This document shows, in pieces, positions 1 to 5,466 of a stretch of 6,433 nt of DNA; the stretch's first letter is position 1, and each line of letters opens with the position of its first letter. The notes below the pieces were generated by a model. That model was not told the origin of the DNA, made no database searches, and was given only the letters and a program-made list of their open reading frames with translations. The stretch is from an uncultured Planctomycetota bacterium (GTDB lineage: Bacteria > Planctomycetota > UBA1135 > UBA2386): NCBI GenBank assembly GCA_903925435.1, contig CAIYFF010000409.1, forward strand, positions 1 to 6,433, given 5' to 3'. The translations under genes and the position numbers were made by a program.

Positions 1-178
1 GAAGGACCGTTCCTGCATGCGCGCACGCGATAGCACACGGATTCTGTGGTTTCGGGCACCTTGCCCGGCGGGGGCCGCGGCGAGGGGCGCGGGGTGCACG
101 GATCGCGCGCGTTGGGCTGCTATGCGCGGGATTGCAGGGCTCCGCGGATCGCGTTCCCCACAGCCGCGTGGTCGCAAC
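1..178. other. Stretch without a supportable gene
   Basis: Very GC-rich sequence in which no frame gives a protein I recognise. Open frames on both strands are arginine-, alanine- and proline-rich, as expected by chance at this base composition. A short hairpin (CGGGCA at 53-58, TGCCCG at 62-67) is present, but neither strand has a T-run after it, so I do not call a terminator. The stretch lies downstream of the broken ATPase gene and may be its old 3' flank. Confidence 0.5.
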
Positions 179-545
179 CTAAGTGAGCTGGGTCGCGATC
201 ACTTGCGGGGCGAGTCAGATCACGTCCTTGCCGGCATGCACGACCCAGAGATGCCGCAGCCCGAGATCTGCGAGCGCGATCGTCATCGAGGGCGTGAGTT
301 CTGGCGCGGACGACAGCTTGAACTCGAATCCGACGCGCCGATCCCCTCGTTGCACCAAGAGATCCAGTTCGGCCCCGCTGAAAGTCGCCCAGAAGAAGCA
401 CTCGTGGGGTCGGGCCTCGAGCACTGCGATGACCGTCGTCTTGCCGACCTGACGCGGCCCGAGGATTTCGACCATGGGGAACTCGCAGGACAGGGCCGTG
501 AATCGCGCCAGCGGCTGGGTGCGAGAGGTCCTCGAGGTTGAACAT
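179..545 (-). pseudogene. Broken AAA-type ATPase gene (DUF4143 family), internally deleted
   Basis: Reading the minus strand, the Walker A motif GPRQVGKTT, preceded by CEFPMVEIL, marks the N-terminus of the AAA/DUF4143 ATP-binding protein family. A few residues later the frame continues as LEARPHECFFWATFSGAELD and then GFEFKLSSAPELTPS, which is the conserved C-terminal DUF4143 end. Family members are normally about 400 residues, so roughly two thirds, including Walker B and the ATPase core, is missing. There are two more lesions. The likely original start (ATG at 543-545, MFNLEDLS) is out of frame with Walker A by one extra base near 520. A TGA at 215-217 interrupts the frame just before a plausible natural tail (LAPQVIATQLT, stop at 179-181), where a single change from TGG would explain it. 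The intact stretch (215-475) could still make an 86-residue peptide, but it could not be a working ATPase. The family identification is confident; the exact original start is inferred. Confidence 0.85.
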
Positions 546-703
546 CCAAACTACGAGTTCGAAAAATCAATGTGGCCCAGGGAGTTCCGTGTCTGCGGCC
601 CTGGCGGAGACCGCAGCCGACGGCGAGGCCTCGCGATGCGTTCTGAGTGAGTGTGGAAGCGGGCCGAAGCTCGATGGCGCGGCGGGAATGTCCCCGCCGA
701 TGT

Positions 704-739
704 CGATGTCGCGGCGTGTGTCGCACGCGCCGCGGATCG
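704..739 (+). promoter_or_regulatory. Conserved hairpin in the leader, copy 1
   Basis: GCGGCGTGTG (711-720) pairs with CACGCGCCGC (724-733) around a 3-nt loop, with one G-U pair. The stem extends by C710-G734 and, past a small internal loop, by CGAT (704-707) pairing with ATCG (736-739). It lies 46-103 bp before the two candidate starts of the Cys-rich gene and has no T-run after it, so it is not a standard terminator. The same structure is kept at 3061-3096. A role in the 5' UTR is inference. Confidence 0.5.
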
Positions 740-771
740 TGCCTTGCGGAGAGATGTGCAGCGACAGTGGC

Positions 772-777
772 GGAGAG
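772..777 (+). promoter_or_regulatory. Possible ribosome binding site for an upstream start (ATG 785)
   Basis: GGAGAG lies 7 nt before ATG 785, which is in frame with the Cys-rich gene and would add 19 residues before MKKR. The match and spacing are conserved in copy 2 (3129-3134 before ATG 3142). By contrast no Shine-Dalgarno-like sequence precedes ATG 842. The site is therefore an argument for the longer start, against the signal-peptide argument for the shorter one. Confidence 0.45.
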
Positions 778-841
778 CAAGCTCATGCAATTTGGAAATC
801 AACCGTTGATTCGAGTCTCGGGACTGGTAGCAGTTGCCGGC

Positions 842-1285
842 ATGAAGAAGCGACAGGCAAACTCGAGAGTCCTTTCCCTTGTTGCGGCGGCACTTCTCAT
901 GGCAAGTGTGTCGACCGCGCAGTCGGATCCGTGCTACTGCACGGTGCAGGTGCGCTTCAACTGGTTCTCTCTCGAGTGGGAGGTCGCGAACTGCAATTCC
1001 AATTGCCTACCGGGAGAGGGTGCTTGTCTGAACATCCCAACCGTGCTCGCGGACGGCACCCAAGTGCGAGTGTGTGGATGCCTCCAGGCAGATGGGTCCT
1101 ACAAGGCCCCGAACTGCTACTGCAGCGGGAAAGTGATCAATCCCGACTTCGAAGAGGATCAACAGACGTCCGCTGTAGAATGCACGGAGCTACAGGCGTG
1201 CCCTACAGAGACGTTCAAGTGCTCTGCCAATCACCTGTTTGCTTTCCCCGGCGCCTGGGTGGAGGCATGTAAGTGTCAGGGGTAG
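842..1285 (+). CDS. Exported 14-cysteine protein with two 7-Cys repeats (copy 1)
   Basis: A 147-residue protein I do not recognise. The start at ATG 842 is chosen because it gives a textbook Sec signal peptide: MKKRQ n-region, hydrophobic core LVAAALLMA, and cleavage likely after A26 (VSTA|QSDPC). ATG 785 is an alternative with a better ribosome binding site. The mature part of about 121 residues has 14 cysteines in two repeats: residues 31-80 with spacing C-x-C-x17-C-x3-C-x6-C-x15-C-x-C, and residues 92-145 with C-x-C-x19-C-x5-C-x6-C-x15-C-x-C. An 11-residue linker containing QADGSY joins them. The even cysteine count and export suggest up to seven disulfides outside the cytoplasm. The paralogue at 3199 keeps every cysteine and every spacing. 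The last 13 nt overlap the next gene, suggesting coupled translation. Possible roles include a secreted effector, a ligand, or a surface structural protein; the sequence does not decide. Confidence 0.78.
   Translation: MKKRQANSRVLSLVAAALLMASVSTAQSDPCYCTVQVRFNWFSLEWEVANCNSNCLPGEGACLNIPTVLADGTQVRVCGCLQADGSYKAPNCYCSGKVINPDFEEDQQTSAVECTELQACPTETFKCSANHLFAFPGAWVEACKCQG
1261..1265 (+). promoter_or_regulatory. Ribosome binding site deciding the GTG start at 1273
   Basis: GGAGG lies inside the end of the Cys-rich gene, 7 nt before GTG 1273. This strong match at ideal spacing supports the GTG start and the 13-nt overlap with the upstream gene. It also shows that the host uses Shine-Dalgarno signals. 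Confidence 0.8.
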
Positions 1286-2901
1286 TGCGGGCGCGGCTGG
1301 CGGCTGGTGCATTTCTGCTCGCCGGGGTAGCGCTCGTCGTATGGCTCCTGATGCAAGTCGGTCGCGACGTCCCGGCGACGCTCCCTTCCGACGCAGGGAT
1401 TGGTGGAAGCGGCGAGTCTCGATCCACGGCCCTGGCTGGGGAGGTTCCTACCAATCCTGCCACGGATCGCATATCGCTCACGCGAGCCATCGTGCAGGTT
1501 CTGACGCGCGACAATCGGCCAGTTCGCGGGGCCGTGGTGCGATACGATGGGGTCGAGCATGTCTCCGACGAAGCGGGCAATGTCAGCTTCGTTCCCACGG
1601 CGATGGCGCATGCCATCGGAGTCTCCCATGACGGCTATTTGCCTGAAGAAGAGGTGGAACTGGCTGGCGAGAACACAATTGTGCGTCTGCGTCCGGCGAT
1701 CACGATCGACATCCAGGCGGTGCTCGATGAGTCTCGACCATTGTCGGGCGCCAGATTCTGGGTCCGACCTTACCGAATGCCTCGAGCCGAACTGATGTCG
1801 GAGGACTCGGCTCCGTCTGCTGTCACCGACGAGATGGGGAGGGCGAGCATCGGCCCTTTCGAGTTCCCGGCAGCAGGTATCCTGTTTCTGCAGGGCATGC
1901 ATGAGGATCGCGCCTTCTGCAAACATGCGCAGGAAGAGGGGAGGAGTATTGTCTTTCGTGATGCCGGTCGGCACACAGTGACCGCGAGATTCCTGACCCC
2001 TCGCGTGATTGCAGTGGATCTTCCTGAGTCCGGAGTCGTGACCTGGAAGGCGCAACTGCTGGGCAACTCGCTGTGCCTCCCTGAGAACGGAGAAGCGTCG
2101 TGGACGTGCGACCGCATCGCGGCACGCATCCAGAAGCAGTTTCCCGATGCGGTCGTCACGATGGCCCTCCCGGCCTACCCGGCGGGAACGGCGCAAGTCT
2201 GGGATCCGCGCGTTACCTTGTGGATTGCCGGACGCCAACCGTTCGTGGCCACCTGCAAGGCAGTTCCCGCTGACGAGTTTGTTGCGCCCCAGAGGATCGA
2301 GCCGCCGCGCGGTGCACTACACGATGGATTCGGTAGCCTCCGAGCCGTCGTCACGGATGCTGCTGGGAAGAGGCTGCCGGATTCGATGTTTCGACTGATC
2401 GGGGACCTCACACAGGACTGGCCGGGCGACCGCAACCTTCTAGTGAAGCCAAAGGGGCAGGACACGGGCGGTTGGATGACATTGCCGACCGGGACGTGGC
2501 GCGTGGATTTCTACGACGATGTGCTTCAGGCCTTGGCCAAGGCGCAGTCCGCTGCAACGGTCACGCTTGCCAAGGGGGGCATGGCCGAGGCAAGGGTGGC
2601 GTTCGATCGCAATTTGGTGAAGTGCAGGTACGAGGCGCGATTCGACGGCGAAGGGCCGTGGCCGTCGGCCGGGGTGGTTCGACTCCAGAACGCGGAGTTG
2701 GGTCTCGACGTCCCGTTCCTCCGGAACAACACCATGCAGCCATTCGAATTCCTCTTGCCCGAGGGTGAGAACTCGGTGGTTGTCGAGGCGCGCACGACGC
2801 AGGAGGGGCCAGTTCTCGTGGGGCGCACTGTGATCACGATTCGCGCCGATAGTTCTGCGCCGCAGCCGGTGGTTCAGGTGCTGCTGGCTCCGAAGCGCTG
2901 A
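1273..2901 (+). CDS. Membrane-anchored multi-domain beta-sandwich protein (copy 1)
   Basis: A 542-residue protein of unknown function. Residues about 10-28 (AAGAFLLAGVALVVWLLM) are one hydrophobic helix, best read as an N-terminal anchor or uncleaved signal. A flexible Ser/Gly/Pro-rich linker runs to about 68. Residues 70-140 match the carboxypeptidase-regulatory-like beta-sandwich pattern: IVQVLTRDNRPVRGAVV, then SDEAGNVSF, SHDGY and VRLRP. A related segment follows at 141-242 (ARFWVRPYR, TDEMGRASIGPFEFP). The parts at about 352-442 (FGSLRAVVTDAAGKRLP, GGWMTLPTGTWRVDFYD) and 447-540 look like further beta domains. No catalytic motif is visible. Four cysteines (215, 278, 327, 450) are shared with the paralogue at 3636, which fits disulfides outside the cytoplasm. 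The gene overlaps the Cys-rich gene by 13 nt, and the pair recurs downstream, so the two products probably act together, for example as anchor or receptor and secreted partner; that is inference. Confidence 0.85.
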   Translation: MSGVVRARLAAGAFLLAGVALVVWLLMQVGRDVPATLPSDAGIGGSGESRSTALAGEVPTNPATDRISLTRAIVQVLTRDNRPVRGAVVRYDGVEHVSDEAGNVSFVPTAMAHAIGVSHDGYLPEEEVELAGENTIVRLRPAITIDIQAVLDESRPLSGARFWVRPYRMPRAELMSEDSAPSAVTDEMGRASIGPFEFPAAGILFLQGMHEDRAFCKHAQEEGRSIVFRDAGRHTVTARFLTPRVIAVDLPESGVVTWKAQLLGNSLCLPENGEASWTCDRIAARIQKQFPDAVVTMALPAYPAGTAQVWDPRVTLWIAGRQPFVATCKAVPADEFVAPQRIEPPRGALHDGFGSLRAVVTDAAGKRLPDSMFRLIGDLTQDWPGDRNLLVKPKGQDTGGWMTLPTGTWRVDFYDDVLQALAKAQSAATVTLAKGGMAEARVAFDRNLVKCRYEARFDGEGPWPSAGVVRLQNAELGLDVPFLRNNTMQPFEFLLPEGENSVVVEARTTQEGPVLVGRTVITIRADSSAPQPVVQVLLAPKR

Positions 2902-2925
2902 AGTTTGCGCTCGAAGCAGCCTCGC

Positions 2926-2981
2926 CTGGTGAGGTGCAGGTTCGAAGCGAGCGTCGACAGCGCAGGCCCCATGCCGACGGC
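2926..2981 (+). repeat. Displaced fragment of the second large gene in the inter-module gap
   Basis: These 56 bp match 4971-5026, inside the large gene of copy 2, with a single mismatch (T2972 against G5017). Read in that gene's frame the piece encodes LVRCRFEASVDSAGP, identical to copy 2 and different from the copy 1 equivalent (LVKCRYEARFDGEGP). It ends in GCCGACGGC, the same 9 nt with which the module leader begins. It is therefore a scar from a rearrangement within the array and not a working gene. Confidence 0.9.
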
Positions 2982-3060
2982 GCGGCCTCGCGCTGTGTTC
3001 CGAGTGAGTGTGGAAGCGGGGCGAAGCTCGATGGCGCGGCAGGAATGTCCCCGCCGATGT

Positions 3061-3096
3061 CGATATCGCGGCGTGTGTCGCACGCGCCGCGGATCG
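3061..3096 (+). promoter_or_regulatory. Conserved hairpin in the leader, copy 2
   Basis: Same stem as in copy 1 (GCGGCGTGTG 3068-3077, CACGCGCCGC 3081-3090, outer CGAT/ATCG). The only difference inside the element, G708 to A3065, falls in the small internal loop and leaves all pairs intact. Confidence 0.5.
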
Positions 3097-3128
3097 TGCC
3101 TTGCGGAGAGATGTGCAGCGACAGTGGC

Positions 3129-3134
3129 GGAGAG
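3129..3134 (+). promoter_or_regulatory. Possible ribosome binding site for an upstream start (ATG 3142)
   Basis: GGAGAG, 7 nt before ATG 3142, in frame with the second Cys-rich gene. It is the counterpart of 772-777 and supports a start 19 codons before ATG 3199. Confidence 0.45.
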
Positions 3135-3198
3135 CAACCTCATGCAAGTTGGAAATCAACCTTTGATTCGAGTCTCGGGACTGGTAACCGTTGCCGGC

Positions 3199-3639
3199 AT
3201 GAAGAAGCGGCAGGCATACTCGAGAGTCCTTTCCTTTGTTGCGGCGGCACTTCTCATGGCAAGTGTGTCGACCGCGCAGTCGGATCCATGCTACTGCATC
3301 ATGCAATTGCACTTCGATTGGTGGTCGCTCACATGGATTGTTGATGAATGCGGCGGCAACTGCCTTCCCGGCGAAGGGGGCTGTCGCACATCCTCGACAT
3401 TCCTGCAGGATGGAACGGAGGTCTGGGCATGCGCTTGTCGACAGGCAGATGGGTCGTATCGGAAGCCAAATTGCTACTGCTCGGGGTCCGTTGTCAATCC
3501 AGGGTTCGAGTCATCGCAGCAACCATCTCGAGTAGATTGCAGTGCGTTGCAGGCATGCCCTGTGGAGACGCATAAGTGCTCCTCCGCACACCTGCTTGCC
3601 TTTCCTGGTGCACCGGTCGCGATTTGCAGGTGCCAATGA
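3199..3639 (+). CDS. Exported 14-cysteine protein with two 7-Cys repeats (copy 2)
   Basis: A 146-residue paralogue of the protein at 842-1285. The signal peptide is nearly the same (MKKRQAYSRVLSFVAAALLM, cleavage likely after A26), while the mature part has changed at about 40% of positions. All 14 cysteines sit at the same positions (31, 33, 51, 55, 62, 78, 80 and 92, 94, 114, 120, 127, 143, 145), and the two copies align without a gap until the last residue. Other conserved spots are LPGEG, QADGSY, PNCYCSG, LQAC and AFPGA. Changes concentrate between cysteines (for example VRFNWFSLEW against LHFDWWSLTW), as in a disulfide scaffold with variable loops. The stop codon TGA overlaps the start of the next gene. 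ATG 3142 is an alternative start. Function unknown. Confidence 0.78.
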   Translation: MKKRQAYSRVLSFVAAALLMASVSTAQSDPCYCIMQLHFDWWSLTWIVDECGGNCLPGEGGCRTSSTFLQDGTEVWACACRQADGSYRKPNCYCSGSVVNPGFESSQQPSRVDCSALQACPVETHKCSSAHLLAFPGAPVAICRCQ

Positions 3640-5258
3640 TGACAAGCTTGCGCAAGGTGCCGGGTTTGTCATTGGGCGCGTTTGCATTGTTCCTTGCATG
3701 CTGGCTCCTTTTCCGCGGCGAAGAATTTGTGCCGTCGGTCGATTCCGAGGGGGCGGGCGCCACGCACTTGGATGCTCGCATGTCCTCGCCTGGGCCTGCT
3801 GTGCACGCCGACTCCGCGCCCGGGCGCATGCCGCTCCAGCGGTGGGTTGTGCAGGTTCTCAGCCGCGAAGGCGAGCCCCTGCCTGGGGCTGTGGTGCGCG
3901 ACGACGGAGCCCAGTACGTTGCAGGCGATGCTGGTCTGGCGAGTCTTGCGCCCTCAAAGGAGATCAGGACCGTTGCGGTGTCGTGCGATGGCTACATGAC
4001 AGAGCAAGGCGTGCGCTTGGTGGGGGAACTCACGGCCGTGCGCCTTCGGCCTGCGATCACCATTGACATTGCTGCTGTCACAGGCGTGTCCGAGCCCGTC
4101 GCGCATGCCCGCTTCTGGGTCAGGCCATATCGGCTTTCGGACGTGGATCTGGCATTCGAGGACGGATGTCCGACTGCGGTGACCGATGCGCAGGGGAAGG
4201 CTCGGATCGGCCCATTCGAGTTCCCTGAAGATGGCACCCTCTTCTTGCAGGGCTGTCATGAAGATCTCGCCTACTGTCGGCGTGCCCAAGAAGGGCAGCG
4301 ACCGGTCGTCTTCCGGGAGGCTGGTAGCCATTCGGTGACTGCGAGGTTCTTGGCGCCGCGTGTTGTCGCGGTGGACCTTCCCGCGGAAGGCGTCGTGACC
4401 TGGAAGACGGAGCTCTTAGGTAATGGGCTCCGGTCTCCATCCAATGACGAGGCGAGATGGACATGCAAACGGATCTCTGAGCGCATCCAGGCGACCTACC
4501 CCAATGCGGTCGTGACCGTGCTGCTTCCGCAATACCCCCCGAGCGACGACACGGCCGCGAACATTCGATTCACCCTTTGGCTAGTGGGGCGTCAACCGTT
4601 CACGGTGCCATGTGTGGCGGAGCGCGCAGAGGAGTTCGTGGCGCCGCAGAAGGTCGCACCGCCAGCTGGCCTCTTGCACGATGGATTCGGCAGTCTGCGC
4701 GTGGTTGTCGCGGATGCTCTCGGTTCGCCTGTGCCAGAGTCGGACTACCGGTTGCTAGGAGATGTGACCGAGGACTGGCCAGGCGATCGCAGTCTCCTGG
4801 TGAAGCCAAAGGGTCGAGATACAGGCGGGTGGATGACACTGCCGACGGGCACATGGCGCGTGGACTTCTACGACGCGGTGTTGGGTGCCCTCGCCAAGGG
4901 GCAATCCACCGCCACTGCAGTGATTGCCAAGGGTGGGAGCAGCGAAGTCCGGGTCGTCTTCGAGCGCAGGCTGGTGAGGTGCAGGTTCGAAGCGAGCGTC
5001 GACAGCGCAGGCCCCAGGCCGACGGCCGGAGTGGTGCGACTCGTGAGCGAGCAGTTCGGTTTTGACATCCCGCTTCTCCGCAACGCCATCCTGCAGCCAT
5101 TCGAGTTCTGGCTGCCTGAAGGAGAGAACTCGCTGGTGGTGGAGGCACGGACCACGCAAGACGGCCCTGTTCTCGTCGGGCGGACGGCGGCTTCGCTGCG
5201 CGCAGGCGTCGCTGCCTCGCCGCAGGTGATTCGGGTCCTCTTGGCGCAGAAGCGCTGA
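3636..5258 (+). CDS. Membrane-anchored multi-domain beta-sandwich protein (copy 2)
   Basis: A 540-residue paralogue of the protein at 1273-2901. I take ATG 3636, which overlaps the previous stop as ATGA. ATG 3639 is equally possible, with AGGTG (3628-3632) at a better distance. The frame is open further up to 3576, but starting there would add residues without counterpart in copy 1. Residues about 10-27 (GLSLGAFALFLACWLLF) form the anchor helix. After a linker come the carboxypeptidase-regulatory-like segment (VVQVLSREGEPLPGAVV, GDAGLASL, CDGY, VRLRP), the ARFWVRPYR segment with IGPFEFP, and the C-terminal part with DTGGWMTLPTGTWRVDFYD and LLPEGENS-like EFWLPEGENSLVVEARTTQ. Long stretches of the last third are nearly identical to copy 1, while the N-terminal linker shares almost nothing. 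No catalytic motif is seen. It probably acts outside the cytoplasmic membrane with the Cys-rich partner encoded just upstream. Confidence 0.85.
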   Translation: MMTSLRKVPGLSLGAFALFLACWLLFRGEEFVPSVDSEGAGATHLDARMSSPGPAVHADSAPGRMPLQRWVVQVLSREGEPLPGAVVRDDGAQYVAGDAGLASLAPSKEIRTVAVSCDGYMTEQGVRLVGELTAVRLRPAITIDIAAVTGVSEPVAHARFWVRPYRLSDVDLAFEDGCPTAVTDAQGKARIGPFEFPEDGTLFLQGCHEDLAYCRRAQEGQRPVVFREAGSHSVTARFLAPRVVAVDLPAEGVVTWKTELLGNGLRSPSNDEARWTCKRISERIQATYPNAVVTVLLPQYPPSDDTAANIRFTLWLVGRQPFTVPCVAERAEEFVAPQKVAPPAGLLHDGFGSLRVVVADALGSPVPESDYRLLGDVTEDWPGDRSLLVKPKGRDTGGWMTLPTGTWRVDFYDAVLGALAKGQSTATAVIAKGGSSEVRVVFERRLVRCRFEASVDSAGPRPTAGVVRLVSEQFGFDIPLLRNAILQPFEFWLPEGENSLVVEARTTQDGPVLVGRTAASLRAGVAASPQVIRVLLAQKR

Positions 5259-5319
5259 CAGCGCGTGGAAGAGCGCATGCTGCCTGCGAGCGCGATATCC
5301 GGGCTGACCTCTGAGTCGT

Positions 5320-5404
5320 GCGAGTTGCGCCGAAAGCGTGGATTCGACTCCGGTCGCACTTCTTGATCTCGACTCGGCTGCAACTCGCTCGACGACGAAT
5401 CCAC
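5320..5404. repeat. Two interlocked 9-bp inverted repeats between convergent genes
   Basis: Arm A GCGAGTTGC (5320-5328) is complementary to GCAACTCGC (5380-5388), and arm B GTGGATTCG (5338-5346) is complementary to CGAATCCAC (5396-5404). The order A-B-A'-B' means the two stems either exclude each other or form a pseudoknot. They sit in the 195-bp gap (5259-5453) between the second large gene and tex, which otherwise holds no gene. There is no T-run, so a terminator role is only a guess. Confidence 0.4.
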
Positions 5405-5446
5405 TCGCCCACGGGTTGCTGATCGCGCCGCTGCGAACGCGGACCC

Positions 5447-5466
5447 GCGGCGCTCAGTTGCGCCGC
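5447..5466 (-). terminator. GC hairpin across the tex stop codon, possible terminator
   Basis: GCGGCGC (5447-5453) and GCGCCGC (5460-5466) form a perfect 7-bp stem with the tex stop codon in the 6-nt loop. No T-run follows on the minus strand, so it is not a classical intrinsic terminator. The stem may simply reflect the GC-rich codons. Confidence 0.25.

Larger units (their letters stand above)
616..941 (+). repeat. Highly conserved leader block, copy 1
   Basis: By eye this block differs from 2973-3298 at 16 of 326 positions, with no indel. It covers about 170-225 bp of probably untranslated sequence plus the signal-peptide codons, ending around the first CYC of the mature protein. The substitutions in the translated part are about half amino-acid changing, so protein-level selection does not explain the conservation. 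It should contain the promoter and 5' UTR of the module, but I cannot point to a convincing -35/-10 pair. The upstream flank (546-615) is not shared with copy 2. Confidence 0.9.
616..2901 (+). repeat. Tandem module, copy 1 (leader + Cys-rich gene + large gene)
   Basis: First of two tandem copies. Homology to copy 2 begins at GCCGACGGCG (616) and runs to the stop codon of the large gene (2901). Both copies are 2286 bp long and every anchor at the ends is offset by exactly 2357 bp. Small indels inside the coding parts cancel out: the small gene is one codon shorter in copy 2, and the large-gene starts differ by 6 nt relative to the period. The leader and signal-peptide part is about 95% identical between copies, while the rest is clearly more diverged. 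Confidence 0.92.
2973..3298 (+). repeat. Highly conserved leader block, copy 2
   Basis: Counterpart of 616-941 at about 95% identity without indels. One difference opens the frame upstream: TGA at 644-646 in copy 1 is CGA at 3001-3003 here. An open frame therefore runs from the displaced gene fragment through the leader into the Cys-rich gene. Because copy 1 has a stop there, I treat this as chance and not as a longer protein. Confidence 0.9.
2973..5258 (+). repeat. Tandem module, copy 2 (leader + Cys-rich gene + large gene)
   Basis: Second copy of the 2286-bp module, starting at GCCGACGGCG (2973) and ending at the stop of the second large gene. It is separated from copy 1 by 71 bp that include the displaced fragment at 2926-2972. 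The small proteins are about 60% identical in their mature parts and the large ones clearly homologous end to end, so the duplication is old except in the leader. Confidence 0.92.

Noticed and set aside
53..67. Terminator from the CGGGCA/TGCCCG hairpin
   Set aside because: The stem is only 6 bp and neither strand has a T-run after it.
17..541. A 174-codon open frame on the plus strand over the broken ATPase gene
   Set aside because: Its translation is a compositional shadow with no recognisable motif, while the opposite strand carries clear ATPase family motifs.
647..841. N-terminal extension of the first Cys-rich gene back to GTG 647
   Set aside because: The extra residues are arginine- and cysteine-rich without export features, a TGA directly precedes 647, and changes between copies do not look protein-constrained. 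A start at 785 remains possible, but not 647.
616..3298. CRISPR array or insertion-sequence ends as the source of the repeats
   Set aside because: There are only two long copies, no short regularly spaced repeats, no terminal inverted repeats and no transposase. The pattern is tandem gene duplication.
3636..3720. Lipoprotein signal (FLAC) in the anchor helix of the second large protein
   Set aside because: The cysteine lies inside the hydrophobic stretch and is followed by WLLF, the -3 position is a poor fit, and the copy 1 protein has no cysteine there.
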